Source of the DNA: Entomospira culicis
GTDB lineage: Bacteria > Spirochaetota > Spirochaetia > WRBN01
Length of the DNA stretch: 64,000 nucleotides
Assembly (NCBI RefSeq): GCF_028748145.1
Contig: NZ_CP118181.1
Coordinates: 813,433-877,432 of the forward strand
Reading direction: 5' to 3'
The position numbers and the translations under genes are program-made. This document shows, in pieces, positions 15,232 to 24,133 of this stretch; position 1 is the first letter of the stretch, and each line of letters opens with the position of its first letter. Below the pieces are notes generated by a model. That model was not told the DNA's origin and ran no database searches. It saw only the letters and a list, made by a program, of their open reading frames with translations.

Positions 15232-16887
15232 TTAGATTAATGCAAAGCAGAGGCTCTCGTAGGGGCGCAGATGGAGGGTAGAATTTTGTACGACACTATA
15301 TGTATAATTATGCAAAAGCATATCACCAAATAAAAATTCCTCTAATGCCACGGTGGATAAATCTAGAGCAACGTTATTCTTACTAAAATTAGTAATCACT
15401 AAAAGTCGTTGGGGAAAAAGCCTGCGCTCGTACACCATTAATTGAGAATGCTCCATTAAATGCGGAATGATCTCGCCTTCGCTGATGATCGAATATGCTT
15501 TACGCATAGCAATTAACTCTTTATAATGATAGAAAATAGAATTATTATCTTGCAATGCATCTTCCACATTAATGTCTCGATAGGCCTCGATGAGACCTAG
15601 CCACGGTTCTGTGGTGGAAAAGCCGGCGTGGGCATCGCCTCCCGACCAAGGCATTGGGGTGCGACCGTGATCCCGAGACTTCACCGCTAAAATCTTCATT
15701 ACCGCATCATGTACGAGACCTTTCTCACGCAAAATTTGATAATAATTATGCGTTTCAACATCTCTATATTGATGAATATCCATAAAACTCGCGTTAGGTA
15801 AACCAATCTCCTCCCCTTGATAGATAAAGGGGGTACCACGTAGTAAGTACATCGCGTTGGCGAGCATTTTTGCCGAAATAACTCGATAGGCAGGATCACT
15901 GGCGCCAAAACGAGAAACCACCCGCGGTTGATCATGGTTCGACCAAAAGAGCGCCTGCCAACCATCACCTGCCTGTACGCCCAACTGCCAATCAAAGAGG
16001 ATTTTTTTCAGCTCGACCAAAGAAAATTGCTTAACACTCCACTTCTCTCCAGCCTCATAATCGACCTTTAAATGATGAAAATTGAAGATCATACGTAAAC
16101 GATTCTCTAACCTCGCACTATAGCCAACGGCAGCCTCAATCGTGGTAGAAGACATCTCACCCACCGTAACCATCGTGGGGTTTTTCCCGAAACTCAATTT
16201 GTTTAATTCAGTTAAGTAATCATTTACTCGCACACCATCGGTGTAATACTTGCGACCATCTCCATGATTATCGTCAATAAAATCACCCTTGTCGATTAGG
16301 TTAATCACATCAAAGCGAAAACCCATCACTCCCTTATCGATCCAATAATTAATCACCTTAATTAACTCTTGACGAACGGCTTCATTTTTCCAGTTGAGAT
16401 CGGCTTGAGTAACATCGAAAAGGTGGAGATAATGTTTATCTAAATGCGAAACATATTGCCAAGCTGACCCACCAAATTTAGAGAGCCAATTGGTTGGAAT
16501 TTCAGCTCCATCACGAAAGATATAGTATGCTTGCTTCGCTTCATCGCCAGCCAGCGCCGACTGAAACCAAGCATGTTCCGTTGAGGTGTGATTAAAGACC
16601 ATATCCAACATAAATTCGATGCCAAGTGCCTTGCCCTTTGCCAAGAGTTCCTCAAAATCTGCCATCGTTCCAAAGAGCGGATCGATCTGATAATAATCTG
16701 CCACATCATAGCCATTATCTCGTTGTGGAGAAAGAAAAAATGGGGTAATCCAAATCATATCAATTCCCAGCTCTTTTAGATAGTCAAGCTTGGCGGTAAT
16801 TCCCGCCAAGTCACCCACCCCATCGCCATTACTGTCGTAAAAAGAGCGAGGGTAAATTTGATAAATGCTCATTTTGTTAAAATGCAT
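15232..16887 (-). CDS. treC: Alpha,alpha-phosphotrehalase (GH13)
   Basis: Cytoplasmic enzyme that hydrolyses trehalose 6-phosphate to glucose and glucose 6-phosphate. The 551-residue protein shows the phosphotrehalase version of the GH13 core: IYQIYPRSFYDSNGDGVGD at the start, MVFNHTSTEHAWF, FGGSAWQY, nucleophile Asp193 in FRFDVINLI, acid/base Glu244 in TVGEMS, and SNHDQPR near the third carboxylate. The ATG at 16887 is chosen because AAGGA lies 7 bases upstream, leaving 17 bases from the treB stop. It is the second gene of treB-treC; the product enters glycolysis. Oligo-1,6-glucosidase is a less likely alternative given treB. Confidence 0.9.
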   Translation of the reverse strand: MHFNKMSIYQIYPRSFYDSNGDGVGDLAGITAKLDYLKELGIDMIWITPFFLSPQRDNGYDVADYYQIDPLFGTMADFEELLAKGKALGIEFMLDMVFNHTSTEHAWFQSALAGDEAKQAYYIFRDGAEIPTNWLSKFGGSAWQYVSHLDKHYLHLFDVTQADLNWKNEAVRQELIKVINYWIDKGVMGFRFDVINLIDKGDFIDDNHGDGRKYYTDGVRVNDYLTELNKLSFGKNPTMVTVGEMSSTTIEAAVGYSARLENRLRMIFNFHHLKVDYEAGEKWSVKQFSLVELKKILFDWQLGVQAGDGWQALFWSNHDQPRVVSRFGASDPAYRVISAKMLANAMYLLRGTPFIYQGEEIGLPNASFMDIHQYRDVETHNYYQILREKGLVHDAVMKILAVKSRDHGRTPMPWSGGDAHAGFSTTEPWLGLIEAYRDINVEDALQDNNSIFYHYKELIAMRKAYSIISEGEIIPHLMEHSQLMVYERRLFPQRLLVITNFSKNNVALDLSTVALEEFLFGDMLLHNYTYSVVQNSTLHLRPYESLCFALI

Positions 16888-16904
16888 AACATTATCCTTC
16901 TTTA

Positions 16905-18311
16905 TCAATTTTTTACGCGTTTTGACCAGCCTAATGTCAAGATGAGTGGGACAATCACCGCAATGCTCATTGCGATAAGGAAGAGTAACATGAACTTAGG
17001 TTGAATAGAGAGAATTCCCGGAAGCCCGCCGACCCCAATCGAATTTGCCATGACTCCCGTAGCTACCGAGAATAAGCCAGCCAATCCTGAGCCAATCATG
17101 CCCATCAAAAAGGGATAGCCGTACTTGAGGTTGATTCCAAACATTGCTGGTTCAGTTACTCCTAGGTAGGCCGATATGGTGGCAGGGATGGCAACTTGTT
17201 GCTCTTTTTTATCCTGACGGTGTAGCATAATCATCGCTAAAACCGCCGAGCCTTGTGCAATATTAGAGAGCGCGATCATCGGCCAGAGCATCGTTCCCCC
17301 GAATTCAGCCATCAATTGTAAGTCGATCGCGTTGGTCATGTGATGCAAACCAGTAATGACCAGTGGAGCATAGAAGAAGCCAAAAATCAACGCAAAAAGC
17401 CAGCCAAATGCAGATGTCAAGCCACTATACACCACCTGAGAAATCGCCGATCCGATGATCCAACCCATAGGACCAAGCAACGCATGTGCTAAGATAACCG
17501 TTGGTACAAGCGCAAAAAAGGGCACAATGATCATCGAAATTGCCTCGGGCGTAATCTTACGCCAAAAGCGCTCTAAATAGACCAACGCAAACCCCGCCAA
17601 CATCGCCGGAATCACCTGTGCTTGATAGCCAATCATATTCATCTTGGCAAAGCCAAAATCCCAAAAAGGAATCTCCGCCCCACCGGCAACCGCGTAGGCA
17701 TTGAGAAGCTGTGGCGAAGTGAGCGTTAATCCTAAGACGATACCCAAAATTTGCGTACTACCCATCTTCCGGGTAATAGACCACGTGATGCCTACGGGGA
17801 GAAAGTGAAAAATTGCCTCACCAATGAGCCAAAGAAAGGCGTGTACGCCCGACCAAAATTGCGATTTATCCACCAACGTCTGGGTGCCTTCGTCAAAAAA
17901 AGCGATATCGCCAATTACATTCCGAAATCCTAAAATCAATCCACCCGTAATAATTGCAGGGATTAACGGCGAAAAGATCTCGGCAAGGTTCGCCATCAAC
18001 CGTTGAAGCATCGTCATGTTATCCTTGGCTGCCTCTTTCACGCTCTCTTTAGAGCTCTCTTCGATGCCCGCAAGCGCAATGAATGTCTGATAAAAATCGG
18101 CAACCTCATTACCGATAATCACTTGAAACTGTCCCGCCTGCGCAAAGAGTCCCTTAACCATCGTGATCTTTTGAATCTTATCTTTATCTGCCAATGCCAA
18201 ATCTCGCAAAACAAATCGCATCCGTGTTACACAGTGCGTAACCCTCATGATATTTTCTCTACCACCCACCGCATCCAATAATAACTGTGCCTCATCTTGA
18301 TATTGCATCAT
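16905..18311 (-). CDS. treB: Trehalose-specific PTS permease EIIBC
   Basis: Inner-membrane permease that imports trehalose as trehalose 6-phosphate. The N-terminal EIIB domain carries the phospho-acceptor Cys27 in VTHCVTRMRF; the EIIC domain (about 105-465) has around ten hydrophobic segments with TGLHHMTNAIDLQL and GVTEPAMFGINL, both typical of the TreB/sucrose group. The 468-residue size is normal. No EIIA domain is fused, so phosphate must come from a separate EIIA. GGGAGGG precedes the ATG. Promoter at 18353-18381. No trehalose regulator gene is adjacent. Confidence 0.92.
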   Translation of the reverse strand: MMQYQDEAQLLLDAVGGRENIMRVTHCVTRMRFVLRDLALADKDKIQKITMVKGLFAQAGQFQVIIGNEVADFYQTFIALAGIEESSKESVKEAAKDNMTMLQRLMANLAEIFSPLIPAIITGGLILGFRNVIGDIAFFDEGTQTLVDKSQFWSGVHAFLWLIGEAIFHFLPVGITWSITRKMGSTQILGIVLGLTLTSPQLLNAYAVAGGAEIPFWDFGFAKMNMIGYQAQVIPAMLAGFALVYLERFWRKITPEAISMIIVPFFALVPTVILAHALLGPMGWIIGSAISQVVYSGLTSAFGWLFALIFGFFYAPLVITGLHHMTNAIDLQLMAEFGGTMLWPMIALSNIAQGSAVLAMIMLHRQDKKEQQVAIPATISAYLGVTEPAMFGINLKYGYPFLMGMIGSGLAGLFSVATGVMANSIGVGGLPGILSIQPKFMLLFLIAMSIAVIVPLILTLGWSKRVKN

Positions 18312-18352
18312 TGCCCTCCCTTTGTTATTATTTTTCCTTTTTTCATAATATC

Positions 18353-18381
18353 ATTATAAATCGACTCGCGCCATTTGTAAA
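18353..18381 (-). promoter_or_regulatory. Promoter of treB-treC
   Basis: -10 TATAAT (18353-18358), 17-bp spacer, -35 TTTACA (18376-18381), reading leftwards. It diverges from the Rieske gene promoter 25 bases away. Confidence 0.7.
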
Positions 18382-18406
18382 GCAAAAGTATGAAAAAAAA
18401 TCATCC

Positions 18407-18435
18407 TTGACGTGAAAAGAAATTTTATATATTAT
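18407..18435 (+). promoter_or_regulatory. Promoter of the Rieske oxygenase gene
   Basis: TTGACG (18407-18412), 17-bp spacer, TATTAT (18430-18435). An ATG at 18434 overlaps the -10 and cannot be used; the next in-frame ATG (18443) sits 7 bases past the -10, where transcription should begin. Confidence 0.65.
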
Positions 18436-18442
18436 GTATGGT

Positions 18443-19402
18443 ATGAACATAAATCGATGGTACGCTGTCTTATCAGCAGAAGAAATTAAATATAAAAAAC
18501 CACTCCTTAAACGACGCTTTGGCGAAGAGATTCTATTTTTTAGACAAAAAGATAAAACGATCGTCGCCCTAGACAATAAATGTCCTCACCGTGGAGCAAG
18601 CCTTGCTCATGGAGAACTCACCGAACAGAATGAAATCGCCTGTCCTTTTCACGCCATTCGCTTTAATCAAGAGGGCAAGGCAACTGCCATTCCCGCCAAT
18701 GGATTGTCCGCCGAAGTTCCCAAAAACATGTGCGTTAAATCGTGGCCGGTGCAAGAAGCCCACGGTTTTATCTGGCTATGGTACGGCGAAGCGTTAGAAC
18801 ATTATCCACCCGTACCGTGGTTCGAAAACCTCCCCGATACCATGCCCTACCGTGAGTCTACACATTTGTGGAATTGCCACTATACACGTTGTATAGAGAA
18901 TCAACTAGATTTTGCCCATGTGCCTATTGTCCATAAAAAGACGATTGGACGCGGAAATAAAACCGTCATCGACATGCCTATGCTCGAAAAAAATGAAAGA
19001 GGCTTTCTCACCAAGACCGATTTTCATCAAGATACCGGACAAGTTGTCGATCACAAAAAGCATCCTGCGCACGACTTCTCGCGCTTTCATCTTGAGTTTG
19101 TCTGGCCCAACATCTGGCAAAATTATCTCTACAACAAAGCGCGCGCCGTTCTCGCCTTTAGCCCCATCGACGAACATCACACCCTCATTTACATGCGCTA
19201 CTACCACGAAATTCCCTTATTTGGCTCCATCGTAAGGCACTTTGGACTACAATTCAGCCAAAAGATCCTCCAAGAAGATCACGACGTCGTGATGACCCAA
19301 CGCCCCGACAAAAGCGATTATCATATGGGTGAAATTCTCCTACCGCAAGAGAGCCCCATTATTCTCTATCGTAAAGGCAGGGAAGAGCAACAATTATATT
19401 AA
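18443..19402 (+). CDS. Rieske [2Fe-2S] non-haem iron oxygenase, alpha-subunit type
   Basis: A 319-residue protein with both metal centres of Rieske oxygenases. The 2Fe-2S ligands are Cys47/His49 (CPHRG) and Cys67/His70 (CPFH). The mononuclear iron site is N153-x2-D156-x2-H159-x4-H164 in IENQLDFAHVPIVH, with a probable third carboxylate in LQEDHDVV near 275. Such enzymes use O2 and electrons from a separate reductase to hydroxylate or demethylate aromatic or amine substrates. No reductase or ferredoxin gene is adjacent. The start at 18443 is set by the promoter and the mRNA appears leaderless. Substrate unknown. It stands alone between two sugar loci. Confidence 0.85.
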   Translation: MNINRWYAVLSAEEIKYKKPLLKRRFGEEILFFRQKDKTIVALDNKCPHRGASLAHGELTEQNEIACPFHAIRFNQEGKATAIPANGLSAEVPKNMCVKSWPVQEAHGFIWLWYGEALEHYPPVPWFENLPDTMPYRESTHLWNCHYTRCIENQLDFAHVPIVHKKTIGRGNKTVIDMPMLEKNERGFLTKTDFHQDTGQVVDHKKHPAHDFSRFHLEFVWPNIWQNYLYNKARAVLAFSPIDEHHTLIYMRYYHEIPLFGSIVRHFGLQFSQKILQEDHDVVMTQRPDKSDYHMGEILLPQESPIILYRKGREEQQLY

Positions 19403-19441
19403 CGAGTATGATTAAATTTTTCCAAAATTTTTAAAAAAAGA

Positions 19442-19513
19442 AAAAACTCCTCACTTTATAACCATAGGCGATACCCCCTGTATACTATCCTTATAGAGAA
19501 TGGAGGAGTTTTT
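19442..19513 (+). repeat. Inverted repeat whose 3' arm covers the mngA ribosome-binding site
   Basis: AAAAACTCCTC (19442-19452) and its exact complement GAGGAGTTTTT (19503-19513), separated by 50 bases; the 3' arm contains the GAGGAG used by mngA. A TATACT -10-like box at 19481-19486 lies between the arms, with no clear -35, as often seen at activated promoters. Transcripts starting there would lack the 5' arm, while read-through RNA from the oxygenase gene would hide the ribosome site. Confidence 0.5.
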
Positions 19514-19516
19514 CCT

Positions 19517-21484
19517 ATGCACATACGCAATATGACCCAAGAGAGCTTAATTCTATTAGAACATGAAGCTTCTACGCGGGCGCAAGTATTAGATCACTTA
19601 GCCGATCAACTAGAAAAAGCAGGCTATATTAGCAATAAGCAACAATATCTTCAGGATGTTTTCACGCGAGAAGAAGAGTCCCCCACCGGCTTTGAGCAAG
19701 GTATTGCCATTCCGCATGGGAGATCTTCTGCTGTAATAAAGAGCGGATTCGCCTTTATGCGCACGAAAAAAGTCATTAAAGATTGGCCTAGCTTAGACGA
19801 AGAGAACCAAGTACAACTCATCTTCTTATTAGCAATTCCTCAAGAAGGAAAAAGCAATGAGCAAATGAAACTCTTGGCAACACTCTCTACGGCATTACTC
19901 AACCAAAATTTCATCGATGATCTTATCCACGGAACGACACCCAAAGAGATTCTTCACGCACTCGATAAAATAGACATCCAAGACAAACACCGAACGCAAT
20001 CATCTGCCACCATATCCCAAAAAAAACGTGTTCTAGCTATTACCGCCTGCGCTACGGGTATCGCACATACATACATGGCTGCCGAGGCGCTCGTTAAAGC
20101 AGGAAAAGCGCTCGATATAGATATACTCGTAGAAAAACAGGGCGCTAATGGCTTAGAAGATAAGCACACCCAAACTCTCATTGCACAGGCAGATGCACTC
20201 ATTATTGCCTGCGACATCGCCCCCAAAGAGATCGAGCGCTTTGTGGGACTTCCCTATATATCCGTAAAGGTGGCGCAACCTCTCAAACATGCTGAAGAGT
20301 TAATCACGCGCGTACTCACCAACCCTGATGGTAGAGTAGAAACTACGGCGATGGAGAATGATACGGATCAAAACAAGAAGCACTCTTTATTAAGCGAGAT
20401 GATGCAAGCCATTATGACCGGTATCTCTTACATGATTCCCGTCATTGTTGCCGCGGGGTTAATGATGGGGTTGGCAAAGCTTACGGCAATGGCTATGGGG
20501 CAAATCGATAATATGGGGCAATTTCTCCAAAGCGAGAACGCCTTTTATCTTTTACTGGGTAATCTTGATCGATTTGGTGGCTTGATTTTTCGCTTTATCT
20601 ATCCTATTTTTGGTGCCTATGCCGCCTATTCTCTTGCCGATCGCCAAGGTATTGTACCGGGATTTATCGGAGGAAGCTTTGCTGCAGGACTCCACTTTAG
20701 CCTATGGGGTATTAGTGGCGTCGCCTCAGGCTTCCTCGGAGCAATGTTCTTAGGTTTACTTGCTGGATATGTTGCACGCTTTTTGAATCAACATATTAAA
20801 TTAAGCAAAAATTTAGTCGCCATGAAGCCGATGTTTCTCATTCCTGGCATCTCGGTGTTGATCATCTTTATTGCGAACTTCTACTTTGTCGACCCGGTAT
20901 TTGGTGCCCTCAACAGCTGGATGGAGAAATCCATTCGTGCTTTTGATACAGGCAGTGAATTAATGCTGGTAGCAATCATTGCCGCAGCCACCGCATTTGA
21001 TTTAGGTGGACCTATCAATAAAGCCGCCGGAGCTATTGCCATTGGTTTAGCCGCCGATGCGATCTTTCCACTTACTGGGCGGGTATTAGCTATCGTAATT
21101 CCCCCCATCGGACTTGGACTCTCCACTGTTATCGATAAATATCTCGTAGGAAGACATGTCTACAGCGAAGAGCTACGCATCGTGGGTTCCTCATCCATTA
21201 TCCTAGGATTTATCGCCATAAGTGAAGGAGCAATTCCCTTTATGTTGAAAAATCCCCTCATTACCATACCACTCAATATTCTTGGCGCCATAATCGGGGC
21301 TACTACCGCCGTAGCTTTGGGCGCAGTACAATGGAACCCCTTACCGGCAATCTGGGGATGGCCTTTGGTAGAAAACTTGTGGGCCTATCTGGTTGGCTTA
21401 CTAGCAGGCGTCTTATTTATCGCCATTAGTAATGTGTTTGTTCGATTTTATCTTCTCAAAAAATTCAAAAAGAATCAACTCTAA
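19517..21484 (+). CDS. mngA: PTS permease EIIABC, MngA-like (2-O-alpha-mannosyl-D-glycerate type)
   Basis: A 655-residue fructose-family permease with EIIA (1-150, phospho-His67 in IPHGR), EIIB (170-265, phospho-Cys178 in ITACATGIAHTYMAAE) and EIIC (295-650, about nine hydrophobic segments). The A-B-C order and length match E. coli MngA, which imports and 6-phosphorylates mannosylglycerate. Fructose permeases look similar, so the assignment rests mainly on the mngB-like gene 27 bases downstream. GGAGGAG lies 8 bases before the ATG and is part of an inverted repeat. First gene of a four-gene operon with a glycerate-glucoside phosphorylase and an RpiR regulator. Confidence 0.8.
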   Translation: MHIRNMTQESLILLEHEASTRAQVLDHLADQLEKAGYISNKQQYLQDVFTREEESPTGFEQGIAIPHGRSSAVIKSGFAFMRTKKVIKDWPSLDEENQVQLIFLLAIPQEGKSNEQMKLLATLSTALLNQNFIDDLIHGTTPKEILHALDKIDIQDKHRTQSSATISQKKRVLAITACATGIAHTYMAAEALVKAGKALDIDILVEKQGANGLEDKHTQTLIAQADALIIACDIAPKEIERFVGLPYISVKVAQPLKHAEELITRVLTNPDGRVETTAMENDTDQNKKHSLLSEMMQAIMTGISYMIPVIVAAGLMMGLAKLTAMAMGQIDNMGQFLQSENAFYLLLGNLDRFGGLIFRFIYPIFGAYAAYSLADRQGIVPGFIGGSFAAGLHFSLWGISGVASGFLGAMFLGLLAGYVARFLNQHIKLSKNLVAMKPMFLIPGISVLIIFIANFYFVDPVFGALNSWMEKSIRAFDTGSELMLVAIIAAATAFDLGGPINKAAGAIAIGLAADAIFPLTGRVLAIVIPPIGLGLSTVIDKYLVGRHVYSEELRIVGSSSIILGFIAISEGAIPFMLKNPLITIPLNILGAIIGATTAVALGAVQWNPLPAIWGWPLVENLWAYLVGLLAGVLFIAISNVFVRFYLLKKFKKNQL

Positions 21485-21511
21485 AATTTATTACAAGGAG
21501 GATCTATTTAC

Positions 21512-24133
21512 ATGAAAAGACCTGTCCACGTTGTTGCACACTCGCATTGGGATAGAGAGTGGTACTTTACGCTAGAGGACTCGAACCTTATTTTGTATCG
21601 AAATTTACCTTATCTGTTAGATCTGCTAGAAAGCGATCCAAAATTTAGTTCTTATACATTTGATGGACAAAGTTCGGTTATAGAAGAATTTTTATACCTC
21701 TACCCCCAAGAGCGATCCCGTATAGAAGCTCTCGTGAAAGCCAAGCGCCTTTTTATCGGCCCTTGGTACACCCAGTGCGACACGCTCCTTGTTCACACCG
21801 AGTCGCTCATTCGAAACCTGCTACACGGCAAAAGAATCGCGAACCATCTAGGGCACAGCATGAATATTGGTTATCTCCCTGATGTCTTTGGTCAACATGC
21901 TTACTTACCTGCCATATTCCTAGAAATGGAAATAGATTGGGCAATTTTGCAACGCGGAATTCGTACGGCAGATTTAGCAAAAAATCTCCATTTCTATTGG
22001 CAATCTCCCGATGCGCAACGCATCCCCACGAACAATCTCTTTTTAGGCTATGGGGCTGGTAAATTCTTACAAAGTACCCCCTCCTACTATCAAGAAACGC
22101 TTCGCCCTATGCTTCAAAAACTCCAAGAGATGAACCAAGATACGCCAGCACTCCTGCTTCCTGCCGGTGGCGATCAAGTTTTGGCAAGAGCTCACTTTCC
22201 CCAAACCATTGAAAAACTCAACAGCATGCAAGAAGAGTATACCTTCATCTTGAGCGATTACGAAACATTCATGCAGGAGAGTTGGCGTAATAATCCGATC
22301 ACGAATATTATTCATGGCGAACTTACAGCATCCCAACGCTCGCGCATTCATACAACCATTAAGTCGCAACGCTATGACATTAAATATAAGAGCTATCAAG
22401 TGGAACAACTTCTTCTACACCAACTAGAACCACTAGGGGTCATCGCCAGCACCATTCAGATCGACTATCCCAAAACACTCATCGATCAAATTTGGCGAAA
22501 ACTCTTTGACGCACAATCTCACGATAGCTTAGGTGGCTGTAATAGCGATGAGACAAATGATCAAATCATACATCGACTCGATCAGGCCAAGCGTCTCTGC
22601 GACGGCGCGATTAATCTCCTGAAAAAAGAGATAAGCCATGCAATATCGCCACCAAATCAACAGATGTTTCTTCTCTTCTTTACACACGCTAGTGCAAGTG
22701 CACAACATCACAAACTCACCCTCTTTAGCGAACATCGTCATATTCATATCAAAGATCTTCAGCAACACCCACTATCCTTTGAAACCATCCAGGTAAAAGA
22801 GATCAGTGGCGGTAGCAAAATCGTTAGCACCGCACAAGGCGATCAACAAGTACATCTTCCGCCCTACTACCGCCATACATTACTACTCAAACTCGATTAC
22901 CCATCCCAGATTGGCTATACGAGCTATCTCATCGAACAGAATACTCAACCAAGAGCCACTCCACTAGCTAACAATTCCAAACCAATCATAGAAAATACTT
23001 ACTATCGTATTGAACTACAAAATCATTCGCTCTCTCTATTTGATAAGAAAAATCATCAACACCTAAGCAATTTTATCCACTTTCAAGATGAAGAGGATAC
23101 TGGGGACTCTTACGACTTCGCCCCAGCTAACTCACCAAAGAGCACCCTTTCTCAGGATTATCATTATCAACAGTCAATCCACTTAAAAGAGATGCAATCA
23201 CTCACTCTCTGCCATACCATTCAAACATTCGACAATCAATCCATTCAAGCTAGCACCACGCTCACCCTCTATGCAGATAATCCCCTCCTAGAAATTACCC
23301 ACACCATCGACAATACAGCATCTAACCATCGTCTACGTGCCATTATTCATAGTAATCTCACCGCCACTGCCAGCTACAGCGATCAAGGCTTTAGCTTTTT
23401 AGAACGTCCTCTCACCCAAATCGATCAAGAAAATTGGCAAGCTCTAGGCTACGTAGAAGCACCACAAGCCATCTATGGCTTAGAAAATATGCTCTATGTT
23501 CAACAAGAAAAGAACATGTGTAGTATCTTTACACAAGGCATCAAAGAGTACTCCCTCTTAGAGGATAAGCAAAGCATCGCTCTTACGCTATTTCGCAGTG
23601 TAGGATTACTCGGCAAAGACGATTTATCCATCCGCCCTGGACGGGCCAGTGGCATCAATAATACTGTCGTATACACCCCCCATGCGCAACTGCACCAACG
23701 TATGGAATTCCACTATGCCGTGAGTTGGCAACACCATAGTATTCGCGATCTGTATACTAACCTCCATCGCTACCGACAGCCTCTTACGAGTTATCAAATA
23801 CAAACGCTCAATTCACTGAAAGAACGTATCGATCGCTTTGAAATTCCGCTAAAAGAGAGCAATCAGCCCAACAAGAGAACGCTATTAACTTTACACAATA
23901 ACGCTATCATCATGAATCTCTGTAAACCTAGCGAAGAGAATCCGCAAGACATCGTCATCCGACTCTTTAACCCAACAGCACAAACGCAAATCACCTCAAT
24001 AGATCATTCGCTAGGTAAAATCTATCTATGCAATCTCTTAGAAAAAGAGTTAAGAGAGATCGAACAGATAGAAATTTCACCCTTTAGCTTTTGTACAATC
24101 AAAATCATTCCTAAGGAGAGTCATCATGACTAA
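21512..24133 (+). CDS. mngB: Alpha-mannosidase GH38, MngB-like
   Basis: An 873-residue cytoplasmic zinc glycosidase, nearly the same size as E. coli MngB (about 877), which cleaves 6-phosphomannosylglycerate to mannose 6-phosphate and glycerate. The N-terminal catalytic domain shows VVAHSHWDREWY (8-18, zinc and substrate region), GPWYTQCDTLLV near 92-103 with the expected nucleophile Asp, and GYLPDVFGQ; FDAQSHDSLGGCNSDETND marks the second zinc-binding region near 335. AAGGAGG precedes the ATG. It overlaps the next gene by 8 bases, indicating translational coupling. Confidence 0.85.
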   Translation: MKRPVHVVAHSHWDREWYFTLEDSNLILYRNLPYLLDLLESDPKFSSYTFDGQSSVIEEFLYLYPQERSRIEALVKAKRLFIGPWYTQCDTLLVHTESLIRNLLHGKRIANHLGHSMNIGYLPDVFGQHAYLPAIFLEMEIDWAILQRGIRTADLAKNLHFYWQSPDAQRIPTNNLFLGYGAGKFLQSTPSYYQETLRPMLQKLQEMNQDTPALLLPAGGDQVLARAHFPQTIEKLNSMQEEYTFILSDYETFMQESWRNNPITNIIHGELTASQRSRIHTTIKSQRYDIKYKSYQVEQLLLHQLEPLGVIASTIQIDYPKTLIDQIWRKLFDAQSHDSLGGCNSDETNDQIIHRLDQAKRLCDGAINLLKKEISHAISPPNQQMFLLFFTHASASAQHHKLTLFSEHRHIHIKDLQQHPLSFETIQVKEISGGSKIVSTAQGDQQVHLPPYYRHTLLLKLDYPSQIGYTSYLIEQNTQPRATPLANNSKPIIENTYYRIELQNHSLSLFDKKNHQHLSNFIHFQDEEDTGDSYDFAPANSPKSTLSQDYHYQQSIHLKEMQSLTLCHTIQTFDNQSIQASTTLTLYADNPLLEITHTIDNTASNHRLRAIIHSNLTATASYSDQGFSFLERPLTQIDQENWQALGYVEAPQAIYGLENMLYVQQEKNMCSIFTQGIKEYSLLEDKQSIALTLFRSVGLLGKDDLSIRPGRASGINNTVVYTPHAQLHQRMEFHYAVSWQHHSIRDLYTNLHRYRQPLTSYQIQTLNSLKERIDRFEIPLKESNQPNKRTLLTLHNNAIIMNLCKPSEENPQDIVIRLFNPTAQTQITSIDHSLGKIYLCNLLEKELREIEQIEISPFSFCTIKIIPKESHHD

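Noticed and set aside
15232-16887. Oligo-1,6-glucosidase
   Set aside because: The pairing with a trehalose-type EIIBC and the FGGSAWQY/DVINLI motif set favour phosphotrehalase.
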